In this document: positions 1 through 9,474 of the stretch, piece after piece
How the letters are laid out: the number at the start of each line of letters is the position of its first letter
Position numbering within the stretch: position 1 is the first letter of the stretch
DNA from: Pseudoduganella lutea
Lineage (GTDB): Bacteria > Pseudomonadota > Gammaproteobacteria > Burkholderiales > Burkholderiaceae_D
Direction: 5' to 3'
NCBI RefSeq assembly: GCF_004209755.1
Contig: NZ_CP035913.1
Coordinates: 4,464,001-4,528,000, forward strand
Length of the DNA stretch: 64,000 nt
The notes under the pieces: model-generated
What the model was told of the DNA's origin: nothing
The model's database searches: none
Seen by the model: the letters and a program-made list of their open reading frames with translations, nothing else
Translations under genes and position numbers: made by a program

Positions 1-914
1 ATGGCCAGTGCGGTGATGTTGCCGTGCAGCCGCGTGCCGAAATTCATGTCTGAATTTCGCGAATACTCATAGTATTCGTTCCCTGTTTCAAAGCAGACTG
101 CATTCCGGATGAAATCATCCGTGAACCCCTGGTCATCTTCGAGCCAACCTATTTCTTTCAGCTCGTTGATGCCGCTTTCCTGGTCCATTTTGTAGACTAT
201 CTTTGTCTCGGCAGAAATGCCTTGAGTAAGATATTTGAGATGGTAACCGCTGGAGCGAAGCTTCTGGATCAATCTTACCTGCATTGCCCGGGAGTTCCGG
301 TCGTCTCTTGTATAAAGTCCACCGAGGTAAGGATGCGTGGTGAACGAGAGATTGCGGTGGGATTGAGGCAGGTAACGTATTCTCACATGCGGATTTCGTT
401 CTCGAAAAATGCTCGGGCAGCCAATGGTCTGCACATTGTCAATGCCAAGCTCATTCAGCAGTCTTTTACTATGATCGCCACGGACACCTATCGAGTGCAC
501 GGACTTTGCTGAAATTTCTTTCAATGCGGCGACGGTATCGGGGTGGAGTTCGATGGTGCTATCCATGCTCGGGGCTTGCGCGCCAATACCGAAAGCAAGA
601 ATGGGAATCTCTATGCGCTGAAAGAAGGGCAACCATTGACGAAGCGGCCCGTCATCGCGAATGTAGTTTGATCCGCGAATGATGACGTAATCGAAATTGC
701 GGTTGTAGTAATCATAAAGCTCGTCGCTGACAGCGGAGATATCGGGGACTTCTTCCATGTAGTCATAGTCCAGAAGGCGCAGTGTCGATTCATGCACGAA
801 CAGGTCGCCGCGATTCATGTCCTCCGTGAACGAGTGCCAAACCTTTCGCCGGACGACCGGTTCGCCTTCGCTTTGCTCCACAATGCCCGAAGGCCAAAGA
901 ATTAGAATTTTCAT
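1..914 (-). CDS. polysaccharide pyruvyl transferase family protein (partial, 3' end outside window)
   Basis: The minus strand is open from an ATG at 914 to the window edge, giving 304 residues without a stop. The protein begins MKILILWPSG, has a Rossmann-like VIIRGSNYI segment, a FGIGAQAP segment and SIGVRGDHSKRLL, and reaches GTRLHGNITALA just before the edge. The GxRxHG motif and these segments are typical of the polysaccharide pyruvyl transferase family (PF04230), which adds ketal pyruvate to sugars of capsules, exopolysaccharides or cell-wall glycans. The C-terminal part lies beyond position 1. It follows the GT4 gene by 21 bases and probably ends or continues the same operon. The family call is fairly secure; the acceptor sugar is unknown. 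Confidence 0.8.
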   Translation of the reverse strand, partial: MKILILWPSGIVEQSEGEPVVRRKVWHSFTEDMNRGDLFVHESTLRLLDYDYMEEVPDISAVSDELYDYYNRNFDYVIIRGSNYIRDDGPLRQWLPFFQRIEIPILAFGIGAQAPSMDSTIELHPDTVAALKEISAKSVHSIGVRGDHSKRLLNELGIDNVQTIGCPSIFRERNPHVRIRYLPQSHRNLSFTTHPYLGGLYTRDDRNSRAMQVRLIQKLRSSGYHLKYLTQGISAETKIVYKMDQESGINELKEIGWLEDDQGFTDDFIRNAVCFETGNEYYEYSRNSDMNFGTRLHGNITALA

Positions 915-935
915 ATTTTGGATTAATGGGTGATT

Positions 936-2582
936 CTAAAGTTCCGACAACACGGCGACATCGTCACCGGTACTTCCTGGAAAATAATGGCTGGCCTGCA
1001 AAGCCAGATCGAAGTTTTCGTCGTTGTGCCGCCGGCGAACATATGCCTGGCCACGCAAACGCAGCTGTTCTGCCTCCGACGGATGCTGGATAATCCATTG
1101 CAAGGCGTCGATATACGCCTGGGGTGAACTGATATCCTTCACGATCATGCAGTGGTCGACACCAAGATCGGCTCGGATCCCGCCTATATCCGGCGCGACG
1201 ACGGTCATTCCTGCCCACAGCATCTCGAGCAGGATGTTCGGCAGCCCATCCCACAATGAGGTGTACAGGAAGCAGCGGTATTGCTCGCGTGTCAGTTCCG
1301 ACGGGCTGGAGAACGGACCCTTGTATACGATATTCGGGACCGACTGCAGGCGTTGGACAATTGCGTCGCCATGTTCGACGACAGCCGATCCAAATACATC
1401 GAACGTCACGAACGGCATGCGCTTGGCGATCTCGATCAGGATTTCCGGCTGCTTCTGGCGATCGAGGCGGCTGGCCCACAGTACTTTCCTGGAGAGATGG
1501 GGGTAAGGTTTCGCCAGTGGACGGTGGCTTACGGGATGCGGCAGGACGTGAATGATCCCTGGATCGATTCCGATATCGTCTGCAAGATGGTTCTTGAAGG
1601 TCGTATTGTCCGTGTAGATACCTGCTACGCCATGCACGCATTGGCGGATAAAACGCGCATAACCTACCGGTTCGTCGATATCCGTGTAATCGTAGCAGTA
1701 CAGCGATACATAGATTTCCGCCAGCGATTTCATCGGCCGCGTAAAACGCTTCAACGCTTCCCAGGCAGCATGGCTGTTGATGATATGGACCTTGGCAGGT
1801 CCCAGCGCACTGATCAGGTGATAAACGATCTGTGCCTGGCAATACAGGTTTGCTTCACTGAACAATTCGCCAAACGGTACGACATCGACGTCCGCTGGAA
1901 GCCGGTGCAGCCATTCGGAGTCCGTGTTTTCCGTCAGAAAAACAACCGTACGCAGGCCACGAGCACTTAGCGAGGCAATGTGATACAGGCTTGCTAGGTC
2001 GGCGCCACCTTTTTTCAACCATGGCAAGAAAAATGCAAAATCATAGTCTTGCTGGCGCAGGTACCCCTTGACCTTACCCATGCCTTCGGCCCACGTGATC
2101 TTGGACAGCGGCGTGTAATGCAATGGCGCTGGAAATGGCATGAAATCGAGCCCGGGCTCGTATTCGGAATGCTTGTGCATTTCCTCCGATATCCACGGTT
2201 CCAGCTCCGTTCGGTCCAGAAATTCTTGCAATACATCTTCGAGGCCGGTAGGGCGGCCTTCGCGTCGACCGGCATTCTGGTAATGCCATGTAGCAGTCAG
2301 GCCGTGCAGTGCCAGCGCGGACTTCAAGCCTGGATTCGCCCGCAGGTAAAGCTCGTCAGACCATGGCCAGGGTTCTCTCTTCGTTACCTGCGATCTGGTT
2401 GCCGCCTCGCGTCCTTCCCACAACCCGTTGGCAATGAAATGCGCATAACCATTCGCGAAACCGCCATTCTTGACGGCCTCCGCAACGTCGGCATACCTGG
2501 CCAGGTAAGCGGCGTCGTCCCAGTTTGGAGGAACCTCATCGCTGAGCGACATCACGTGTTTGCTTGGGTATTGTTCATTCAT
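936..2582 (-). CDS. glycosyltransferase family 4 protein with N-terminal tandem repeat motifs
   Basis: 548 residues. The C-terminal half is a GT-B fold, GT4-type transferase: a nucleotide-sugar-binding half opens with VLWASRLDRQKQPEILIE and the donor-site ExxxxxxxE-type region is seen around SLWDGLPNILLEMLWAG. The N-terminus (about 20-115) carries two copies of a short module of the type YLARYADV...HFIANGLWEGR and YLRANPGL...HYQNAGRREGR, often found ahead of glycosyltransferase domains; its function is unknown to me. The ATG lies one base after the stop of the upstream double-GT2 gene (TGA-T-ATG), so the two are translationally coupled. Acts in the cytoplasm on an unidentified glycan; donor and acceptor cannot be read from sequence. 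Confidence 0.85.
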   Translation of the reverse strand: MNEQYPSKHVMSLSDEVPPNWDDAAYLARYADVAEAVKNGGFANGYAHFIANGLWEGREAATRSQVTKREPWPWSDELYLRANPGLKSALALHGLTATWHYQNAGRREGRPTGLEDVLQEFLDRTELEPWISEEMHKHSEYEPGLDFMPFPAPLHYTPLSKITWAEGMGKVKGYLRQQDYDFAFFLPWLKKGGADLASLYHIASLSARGLRTVVFLTENTDSEWLHRLPADVDVVPFGELFSEANLYCQAQIVYHLISALGPAKVHIINSHAAWEALKRFTRPMKSLAEIYVSLYCYDYTDIDEPVGYARFIRQCVHGVAGIYTDNTTFKNHLADDIGIDPGIIHVLPHPVSHRPLAKPYPHLSRKVLWASRLDRQKQPEILIEIAKRMPFVTFDVFGSAVVEHGDAIVQRLQSVPNIVYKGPFSSPSELTREQYRCFLYTSLWDGLPNILLEMLWAGMTVVAPDIGGIRADLGVDHCMIVKDISSPQAYIDALQWIIQHPSEAEQLRLRGQAYVRRRHNDENFDLALQASHYFPGSTGDDVAVLSEL

Positions 2583-2583
2583 A

Positions 2584-4989
2584 TCAATTATGTACAGAGG
2601 ACACGCCGACTGCTTTCGATTTCGAACGCCCGAATATCAGCTGGCGAGCGAAGCTGGAGGGGCGCACGATCGCGCTGCCCGATGCGGAACGCAGGTTGAG
2701 GCTGCCGGTGGGTTTGAGGCGAACGAAATGGGCCGTCCGTGGTACCGGTCTGTGCTTGATTCCTTTCGCTACCGTATCCATGTTCCAATGCCAGTCTTCA
2801 TAGCCATGCCCGTCGTCGATGCCATTATCGTGGACAGGATTTTCGAGGTAGATGGACCGATGACCGAAAGACAGGGAAGTCCAATAATTCTCGAGAAGAA
2901 GGCCTGCAATGCCGGAAGGATCGAGCGTGGCGGGGTCCGGGTGGCGAAATGCTCGATGATGCGCCCCGAAATAAATGTTGACTTCGGGGTGGTAGATCGC
3001 TGCTTTTCCGGGAGCTTCCGACCTGGCGTGAGAAAACGCTTCAGCAATCCAGTTTTCGGAATATAAATCGTCACCGTCCAGCAAGGCAATATAAGTTCCT
3101 GTACTGCGATCGATGCCGTTTCGCCGAGAGCTGCCGAGGTCTCCGTTGCTGACCTCGATAATGGTGACTGGCAGCGCCGAAAAGAAGTTTTTCTGAGCCT
3201 CGGCAGTCAGGCGGCGCGTCTCGCCGTCGGCATTGTCGAGCACGATGACGAGTTCACAATGCAGGCCCTGATGCTGAGCAAACTCCATCATTCGTGCAAT
3301 CGAGGTGAAGGTCGGCATGACGATCGCACCTTCCCTGTGCAGGTTCAGGATGCAGCTGACATCCACCGTCTGGTTGTCGTAATCTGCCGCCAGCGTCAAC
3401 TTGTCCGGCGTCGATGGCGAAGGCTTTCTCTGGGCGGAGCGGACGTGAGAAATCAGCAGTTCGATATAACTGAGCTTGGCAGGGACCATCAGGATTTCAG
3501 TACCCGATACCGAATACATGGCGCTTGCATACTTGAAACTATCGAGATCGGTAACGGCGAGATACGTGTAGCTGAATTTTGTCTGGTTCAGGTCGGCCAT
3601 GAGACGGCGATCCCAGAATGCCGCCTGGATGTCATGCAGCGGAGCCAGCATGTAGCGAACCGAAGGAATATCCTGATGACCGAGGAACTGGCGACGAGCG
3701 CCGCAAAAATAGTCCACGTATTCCGAATTGACATTGATAATGGCTGCCGGCCGGTAGTTGGACAGGAAGTTGCCCAACGCCTGATCGAGCAGGTAGGCAA
3801 TATCGCCACATTCGCGCAGGACCATCTTGTAATTGAAATAGCAGACATCGCCCTCCTGGCGCACCAGTTGTTGGGCAGTCAGGGCATCGCCGCACAGTAC
3901 CAACAACCGGTGCCCGTCGCGGGCAGCCCTGCGCAGGCCAAGTTGCAGGTGGCCGGCGCGATCACTGGTCATGTTTTCACAATCGATTGCAACGATCGAA
4001 TAGTTGCCACCGCAAAAAGCGGCGGCCCTGCCGAAAAGATAGCTGGCGCCGACATTGATATCGGGCGTTTCACATTTCAGATCACTGGCCACTCGAAGTA
4101 ATTCGAAGATATCGTTGTCGTAGCGGGTAGCGGCTTTCGCCTCCGCATACAACCACGCCGGCAATTCATCCGCGTAACGAATGCGGTTCTTGATGTGTAG
4201 CAGTTGCGCATCGCACCGATCATCCAGGCCGGCGAAATCGGCGTAGCTGTCGATGATCGCAGGGTCCCGGAAGAGCGCCGTGGGCTGCAGCACGAGCCCT
4301 GCGATAGTGCCCAATGTCGGGCGTGCAGGATCGCGTCGATAGAAATATACCGTTCCGGGCACAAGGTCGCGCTCGATGCCCTGCGCCAGCGTCTCGCAGC
4401 TCCAATGCCAGTCTTCCGAGCCGAATCCCTTGCTGTGATCGTAGGGCGTGATCGGGACCCTGGTGAAAATCGATGAGTGGGCAAAAAGATTGTTACAAAA
4501 ATGCCAGGATGTCGCCAGGTGCAGAGGGTGAAATATTGGGTCGTCGCTTCTCAGCTGTGCGCGGACGAAAGACGAATCGACGCCGAATCCGGCAAACAGC
4601 TCGGTATGGTAAATGCAGTTCCTGTTGTCCGTGCGTTGCGCGTGTTGATAAGCCAGCGCCGGCCATTTTTCCTGCCAGATATCGTCGCCATCGAGGAAAC
4701 AGTAATATTCACCCTTTGCACGCATGATGGCGTGTTGCCGCGCACTGCCCAAATTGCCGTATTCGACGTACTCGATAACGTCGATTTGCTGATCGAATCG
4801 TGAAATGACCGAGCGGGTTGCCGGGTCGACCTTGTCGCCTATGACGATGATTTCGCAGCTGATGTTGATGTTACGACAGAACACCGCCGCGGCGATTACG
4901 CTGCGCAGGGCCGGCATCAGCAACAGCTCCTCGCGGTGCGCATTGACGATAAATGAAAGGTTGGGGGCGGGAAGGGCGGCGTTATTCAA
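2584..4989 (-). CDS. double-domain GT2 glycosyltransferase
   Basis: 801 residues with two GT-A (GT2) domains. The first opens with LSFIVNAHRE and has its metal-binding DGDD at about 100-103; the second opens near 555 with VSCILNLHREG and has DGDD at 638-641. The two domains also share a downstream GxEDWHW segment, so they are an internal duplication separated by about 300 residues that I cannot assign. Two DxD-like sites suggest two sugar transfers by one polypeptide. The start is a TTG at 4989 preceded by CGGAG about ten bases upstream; the next ATG (residue 25) would remove the first strand of the fold. It lies 82 bases after the preceding GT gene and one base before the GT4 gene. Confidence 0.85.
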   Translation of the reverse strand: MNNAALPAPNLSFIVNAHREELLLMPALRSVIAAAVFCRNINISCEIIVIGDKVDPATRSVISRFDQQIDVIEYVEYGNLGSARQHAIMRAKGEYYCFLDGDDIWQEKWPALAYQHAQRTDNRNCIYHTELFAGFGVDSSFVRAQLRSDDPIFHPLHLATSWHFCNNLFAHSSIFTRVPITPYDHSKGFGSEDWHWSCETLAQGIERDLVPGTVYFYRRDPARPTLGTIAGLVLQPTALFRDPAIIDSYADFAGLDDRCDAQLLHIKNRIRYADELPAWLYAEAKAATRYDNDIFELLRVASDLKCETPDINVGASYLFGRAAAFCGGNYSIVAIDCENMTSDRAGHLQLGLRRAARDGHRLLVLCGDALTAQQLVRQEGDVCYFNYKMVLRECGDIAYLLDQALGNFLSNYRPAAIINVNSEYVDYFCGARRQFLGHQDIPSVRYMLAPLHDIQAAFWDRRLMADLNQTKFSYTYLAVTDLDSFKYASAMYSVSGTEILMVPAKLSYIELLISHVRSAQRKPSPSTPDKLTLAADYDNQTVDVSCILNLHREGAIVMPTFTSIARMMEFAQHQGLHCELVIVLDNADGETRRLTAEAQKNFFSALPVTIIEVSNGDLGSSRRNGIDRSTGTYIALLDGDDLYSENWIAEAFSHARSEAPGKAAIYHPEVNIYFGAHHRAFRHPDPATLDPSGIAGLLLENYWTSLSFGHRSIYLENPVHDNGIDDGHGYEDWHWNMDTVAKGIKHRPVPRTAHFVRLKPTGSLNLRSASGSAIVRPSSFARQLIFGRSKSKAVGVSSVHN

Positions 4990-5071
4990 AGTCGTTTCTC
5001 CGAGAACTCAAGCATACCGTTGGCAAGGCCAACGGCCTGGCTGGATTGACAATACTCGACATTGGCAGGTT

Positions 5072-7441
5072 TCAGGATAGTTCCGGTATCGATGGCAGTG
5101 CATTCGTACGCGGTCTGCGTGAGCGCGGTGGCAAAGCAAAGCCACCAAAGGCGTGGCCGTTGGGGTCGAGGTTGACCGCCGGGTGATAGGCCGGATCCCG
5201 CGACAGTACGTGTCCCCAGCGCTGCCGGAGCATGTCGATTTCACGCTGTGCACGCGCTTTCTTTTGCGGGGTATCTTCATGGCCCCGGCTCGCGGATTCC
5301 GCATGCAGCAATTTGGCATGGGGCGTCCAGATGATCGTCTTTCCCGCCGCCCGTAACTTCAGGCAAAGATCGACATCGTTGAAGGCGACAGGGAACGCGT
5401 GCGCATCCATTCCACCGACCGCGATGAAGTCCTGCTTGCGAAGAAACAGGCAGGCCGCCGTGCAGGCGCTGACGCGTTGCACGAGCTGGTTTCGCCCATG
5501 ATCGCCCCAGTCGGCATCCATGAGGCGATTGCCGAAGTGGCCAGCCACGTCGCCAACGCCCAGGACCACGCCACCATGCTGGACCATGCCGTTTGGCCAC
5601 AACAGCTTTGCACCGACCGCCCCGACACCAGGCCGCATGAGCTGGGCAATGATCTCGTCCAGCCATCCCTCGTGCAACGCTTCGATATCGTTGTTGACGA
5701 GACCGATGATCTCTCCCGATGCCTGCGTCACGGCGCGGTTGTTCAGGTCCGCATAGTTGAATGGCCCCGGCATCGGCAGCACGCGGATGCCCCGCGTGGC
5801 AATGTCGGCGAAGTAGGCATGGGTCGATGATTCGGTGGAGCCATTGTCGATGATGAGGATTTCGAGGCGTCGCCATGTGGTGAACCGCTGGATGCTGTCG
5901 ATGCAGCGCTTGAGCAGGTCGGCACGGTCCCGGGTGGGAATGATCAGGCTCACCACGACGTCACTTGCATCAGCGGGCAATGCCGGCCGCACCCGGCGAG
6001 CCGCGCCAAACGCACCCGGCAAAGGGCCCGCCAGCTCTTCAAGGGAAATGGCTGGTTCGTGCGCCTTGATCGCGCGTGCAGCCGCCACGGCCCGGTTTGC
6101 GCATTCCCCTGGTGTCAGCGGAGAATTGACCTGGTAGAGCACGCGAGGCACATGCACGATTGCCTCGTCGCTGCGAGTCCATACCTCTGACAGCGACGCC
6201 CAGGCGAATTCGGCTTCGTTGGCCAGAGGTGGCAGGCGCCGTGCCACACTGCTGCGGACGAGCAGGAATTCAAGCGCACAGTCGCTCCCCAGCGCATAGT
6301 CGGGGTCCCATGCCGGCTTGAACCAGGGACGGCCTTCATGTTCGCTATCCGTATAGACCACCTCGACATCATCGGATGTGAAACCGGCCAGCGCATGAAC
6401 CAGTGCGTACTGGCCCAGCGTATCGCCGGCACGGATGCATGTGATCACTTCGCAGCCGGCGGCCAGTGCCTCGGCGAGCATCGAGGGAAATGGCAACCCG
6501 CTGTAGAGCTGGGTGGTCCGTCCCTGGCGCTCCAGGCTCTCGGCAGTACGCGCCGTGGCGGCAGCATCCTGCGTGCCGGTAACGAGGATGCCGAGCCGGA
6601 GGGGCGCCAAGCTGGTGGGCACATCCTTGCTCGAAGCGTGGTCGAAGCGCGCCGACCATTCCGGCCATGCGCTCAGCGGAAGGCTGCGCGGCACCATCCG
6701 CTCATAGGTGGCGGCGACACGAAGCGTCAGTTCATCGGTATCTTCGGGCAGCAGTGCCGCAAGGCCTGCCGGCATGCAGCAGACGATTACCGGACTTCCG
6801 TTCAGCGCATGGCCTTCATCGTCAACCACGCGCAGTGTGTGCGTCCTCCCATCCGCCAGCGATATGGGCAGTGCAAGGTCAAAACCATGCGGACCATCCA
6901 CGTAGGCACGCGACAGTGGCAGCACGATATTCGCCGCGGCCTGCGCGACCATTTCGTGGCCCAGGAATGCCCGTACGGTTCGCGTGCGATGTGGATCCGA
7001 TGGGTCGATTGCCCAGCCGAACAGGCGCAGCCCGCCATCACCCACGACGGAATTCAACGCCGCGGGCGGTGGTTTCCGGATGTGTGCAATGTCCATGCTG
7101 CCAGGCAGGACCACATCGGTATTGGCAACGCGGGCGGTCAGTATCCCATGCGCGTGGGCGGCCAACGCATTGAGGTCGGCAATGAAGCCGTGGCAGACGT
7201 CCGCCCGGCCAGCGAGCGCACTCAATGTCGTGGCAAGGTCCGTGCGGGCAGCGTCGGCAGCGATACAGGCGCACGGTACGCCGTCGAGGCATAGTTCAAT
7301 CACCACCCGGGCATCGGGACAGGCGCTGTTGAATGCCCAGCCGAACACCAGTCGATCATGCATTCCTTCAAGCGCCCCGTGCCAGGGGCCATTGCCTGAC
7401 ATGGCGGAAATCTGTTCAGGAACGGGCAAGTCGGTATTCAT
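5072..7441 (-). CDS. large GT2 glycosyltransferase with N-terminal beta-rich modules
   Basis: 789 residues from an ATG at 7441 with GGAG nine bases upstream; a longer open frame to 7534 would overlap the upstream gene and has no ribosome site. Residues 20-120 and 133-200 look like two copies of a small module (LVFGWAFNSACPDARV...HGF; LRLFGWAIDPSDPHRT...HGF). Residues 280-440 resemble a degenerate GT2 domain (VYTDSEHEG...FKPAWDPDYALG). The best domain is a GT2 at about 496-720: VVVSLIIPTRDR, then FNYADLNNRA and the metal site NNDIE at 583-587, followed by GAKLLWPNGMVQHGGVVLG. This layout resembles rhamnosyltransferase-like enzymes of O-antigen and other surface glycans. Substrate unknown. Lies 22 bases after the preceding GT2 gene. 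Confidence 0.85.
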   Translation of the reverse strand: MNTDLPVPEQISAMSGNGPWHGALEGMHDRLVFGWAFNSACPDARVVIELCLDGVPCACIAADAARTDLATTLSALAGRADVCHGFIADLNALAAHAHGILTARVANTDVVLPGSMDIAHIRKPPPAALNSVVGDGGLRLFGWAIDPSDPHRTRTVRAFLGHEMVAQAAANIVLPLSRAYVDGPHGFDLALPISLADGRTHTLRVVDDEGHALNGSPVIVCCMPAGLAALLPEDTDELTLRVAATYERMVPRSLPLSAWPEWSARFDHASSKDVPTSLAPLRLGILVTGTQDAAATARTAESLERQGRTTQLYSGLPFPSMLAEALAAGCEVITCIRAGDTLGQYALVHALAGFTSDDVEVVYTDSEHEGRPWFKPAWDPDYALGSDCALEFLLVRSSVARRLPPLANEAEFAWASLSEVWTRSDEAIVHVPRVLYQVNSPLTPGECANRAVAAARAIKAHEPAISLEELAGPLPGAFGAARRVRPALPADASDVVVSLIIPTRDRADLLKRCIDSIQRFTTWRRLEILIIDNGSTESSTHAYFADIATRGIRVLPMPGPFNYADLNNRAVTQASGEIIGLVNNDIEALHEGWLDEIIAQLMRPGVGAVGAKLLWPNGMVQHGGVVLGVGDVAGHFGNRLMDADWGDHGRNQLVQRVSACTAACLFLRKQDFIAVGGMDAHAFPVAFNDVDLCLKLRAAGKTIIWTPHAKLLHAESASRGHEDTPQKKARAQREIDMLRQRWGHVLSRDPAYHPAVNLDPNGHAFGGFALPPRSRRPRTNALPSIPELS

Positions 7442-7463
7442 CGATCTCCAGTAGTCGAAACAA

Positions 7464-9467
7464 TCAGGCCGCTTTTGGTGCGGTATTCCAGCTCTCCAGC
7501 CAGCCAACGGCATCGAAGTGCTCGTCGAGCACAACCGGCCTCATCTTTGGCGGCAATCCCGCCGGGTTATCGGTCAACACCGCGCTGCAACCGGCGGCCT
7601 GGATCAGGCGCAGATCGTCGAGCAGTGGCAGCGCATCGCCCTCGACGAATGGCACGTGGTCCACCACACCCGTATGCCACAGCGCTTCGCTGCCATCGCC
7701 AATGACAAGCAGGCGCACTGTCGATCCCGGCCGGCTGGCAATGGCACGGGCCAGCGCCAGCACATGGTGCGCAGCCTTGCTGGTGCCGTCGTGCCGCCAG
7801 ATCGCGATCCGCTGGCTGGCCGTGCGCAGCGGTGGCAACGTTGCCGGCAATGGTCGTTTGGCAATGATGTTCGGCAGCGCGGCAGTTGCCTGCGCGGTAT
7901 CCGCCTTGCGCAGCCAGCCGGCAGCGCGCGAGGCGGGCAGCGCCGCGCGCAGCACGGCACGCGCCGCAGCCAGTGGATCGTCGCGCTTGAACGCCGTGAA
8001 TTCGGGGTAATACGACGGGTAACGCGCCACCAGCACGCTCCGGTTCTGTGCCACGCGTAACGTCTTTTCGGCGCGGAACGACACCGTTCCGGCATGCGCC
8101 ACGAAGACATTGGTGACATGCAGGTGGCGCCAGCCGGCGGCGCGGGCGCGCATGCACCAGTCCACTTCCTCGCCGTAGCCGCGTACCAGTGCGGTTCCGT
8201 CGAGCATGCCAACGCCGTCGAGCACCGTACGCCGGATCAGCATCGTGAAGCCGCAGCACGATGGCAATTCCACGTTGCCCGCGGTCGTGGCCGCGGCGGT
8301 ATCGTCCAGCGCGGCCAGTTCGCGGGTATCCGGTGCTGGGGCGGCCTGGCTCATGACCGGGAAGCTGCTGATCTCGCCATTGTTTGTCCAGGGCGTCACG
8401 GAAGCAATGTCAGCTTCGGCGTACAAGGCTCGCGCCAGCCGATCGATCCAGTTGCCATGCACCTGGGTGTCGGCATTCAACAGCAGCACGTCATGATCGG
8501 GCAACTCGCGCATGCCGCGGTTGACCGTTTCAATGAAACCAAGATTGCAGGCGTTGCGCAGCAGCGTGATGCGGCCGGCGGCGGCCTGCTTGTCGAGCCA
8601 GGCCGACAGGGCCGGTTCGGGACTTGCATCGTCCACTACGACCACGCGTGCGGGCGTGGTGTTTTCCTTCAGGCTCGCCAGCACGCTGTTCAGGCAAGCC
8701 TGCACAAGCGCTAGCTCGCGATAGACGGGGATGACGACCGATACGGGCCGTGGCTGGTCTGCCGCGTCCGTCCTCATGCGGGCCTGGATAGCGGGCGGCG
8801 CATAGAAAGCCAGTGGCGAACCCGGAAACAGTTGCCGGCGCCCGTCGGGCTGCACTACTGTAATGGACCACACCTTGCCCGGCTGCGGGCAGGCCAGCCG
8901 GAAGCGGCTGCCGTCGGCGGGTACTTCACACTGAAACTGCCGGGTTTCATCCGACAGCAGCAAAGTGGCGCGCGGTGCCGGTGCGCCGGCCTGCGCACTG
9001 AAGAAAATCATGCCTTCGATGGCGTCGCCTTCGCGCCAGCAGGCACCCGTATGGGCAACGCCCGCGGCGCGCAGCAGCGCCAGCAAGTTCGCATGCCTGC
9101 CGGCGCGGCAGCGGGCAGGCAGGAATGCCGGGCCCAGGCTGGCCACATCGGCGCGGCCGCCATCCTGCAGCCAGCTTTGCAGCATCGCATCCTGGAGCAC
9201 GGGATTGCAGGCGTCGGCCTGCCATGCCGCGTGCCATGCGCGCGCGGCCATGAATGGGTAGCCGGTCTGCAGCACTTTCGCGCGCAGCATGGCTGGAATG
9301 CTTTTCGTGGAAAGGCGCCGGCAAACGTATTCGGCAGCCACCAGCGCATCGGCGTGGTGGCCCGCCGCGAACGCTTCCAGCGCGCGGGTCAGCAATGCAT
9401 CGTCCCGCAGGCGGGGCGTGCACGAGGCCAGAAAAAAGGGGGCAGGGCCCCCTTTCAGATCTTGCAT
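7464..9467 (-). CDS. GT2 glycosyltransferase
   Basis: 667 residues from an ATG at 9467, seven bases after the DUF4214 gene. The N-terminal 230 residues are helical and unassigned (tetratricopeptide-like ALEAFAAGHHADALVAAEYV). A GT2 domain follows: PVSVVIPVYRE, VVVDDASPEP, NLGFIETVNRGM and the metal-binding NADTQ, then a late CGFTMLIRRTVLDGVGMLD and a YGEEVDWCMRARAAGWR segment, the usual acceptor-side signature. The last 120 residues contain a partial Rossmann-like stretch. Odd point: codons 4-11 fall in a 9-bp-stem palindrome (9435-9455) that resembles a dispersed GC-rich repeat, so the first residues may have been acquired from a repeat. Cytoplasmic or membrane-associated; substrate unknown. 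Confidence 0.82.
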   Translation of the reverse strand: MQDLKGGPAPFFLASCTPRLRDDALLTRALEAFAAGHHADALVAAEYVCRRLSTKSIPAMLRAKVLQTGYPFMAARAWHAAWQADACNPVLQDAMLQSWLQDGGRADVASLGPAFLPARCRAGRHANLLALLRAAGVAHTGACWREGDAIEGMIFFSAQAGAPAPRATLLLSDETRQFQCEVPADGSRFRLACPQPGKVWSITVVQPDGRRQLFPGSPLAFYAPPAIQARMRTDAADQPRPVSVVIPVYRELALVQACLNSVLASLKENTTPARVVVVDDASPEPALSAWLDKQAAAGRITLLRNACNLGFIETVNRGMRELPDHDVLLLNADTQVHGNWIDRLARALYAEADIASVTPWTNNGEISSFPVMSQAAPAPDTRELAALDDTAAATTAGNVELPSCCGFTMLIRRTVLDGVGMLDGTALVRGYGEEVDWCMRARAAGWRHLHVTNVFVAHAGTVSFRAEKTLRVAQNRSVLVARYPSYYPEFTAFKRDDPLAAARAVLRAALPASRAAGWLRKADTAQATAALPNIIAKRPLPATLPPLRTASQRIAIWRHDGTSKAAHHVLALARAIASRPGSTVRLLVIGDGSEALWHTGVVDHVPFVEGDALPLLDDLRLIQAAGCSAVLTDNPAGLPPKMRPVVLDEHFDAVGWLESWNTAPKAA
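9431..9456. repeat. short GC-rich palindrome at the start of a glycosyltransferase gene
   Basis: AAAGGGGGC at 9435-9443 is followed by a 3-base loop and the exact complement GCCCCCTTT at 9447-9455. It lies inside the first codons of the GT2 gene. It may be a dispersed repeat unit or a mRNA hairpin limiting translation; only one copy is seen here. Confidence 0.5.
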
Positions 9468-9474
9468 GGGCGCT

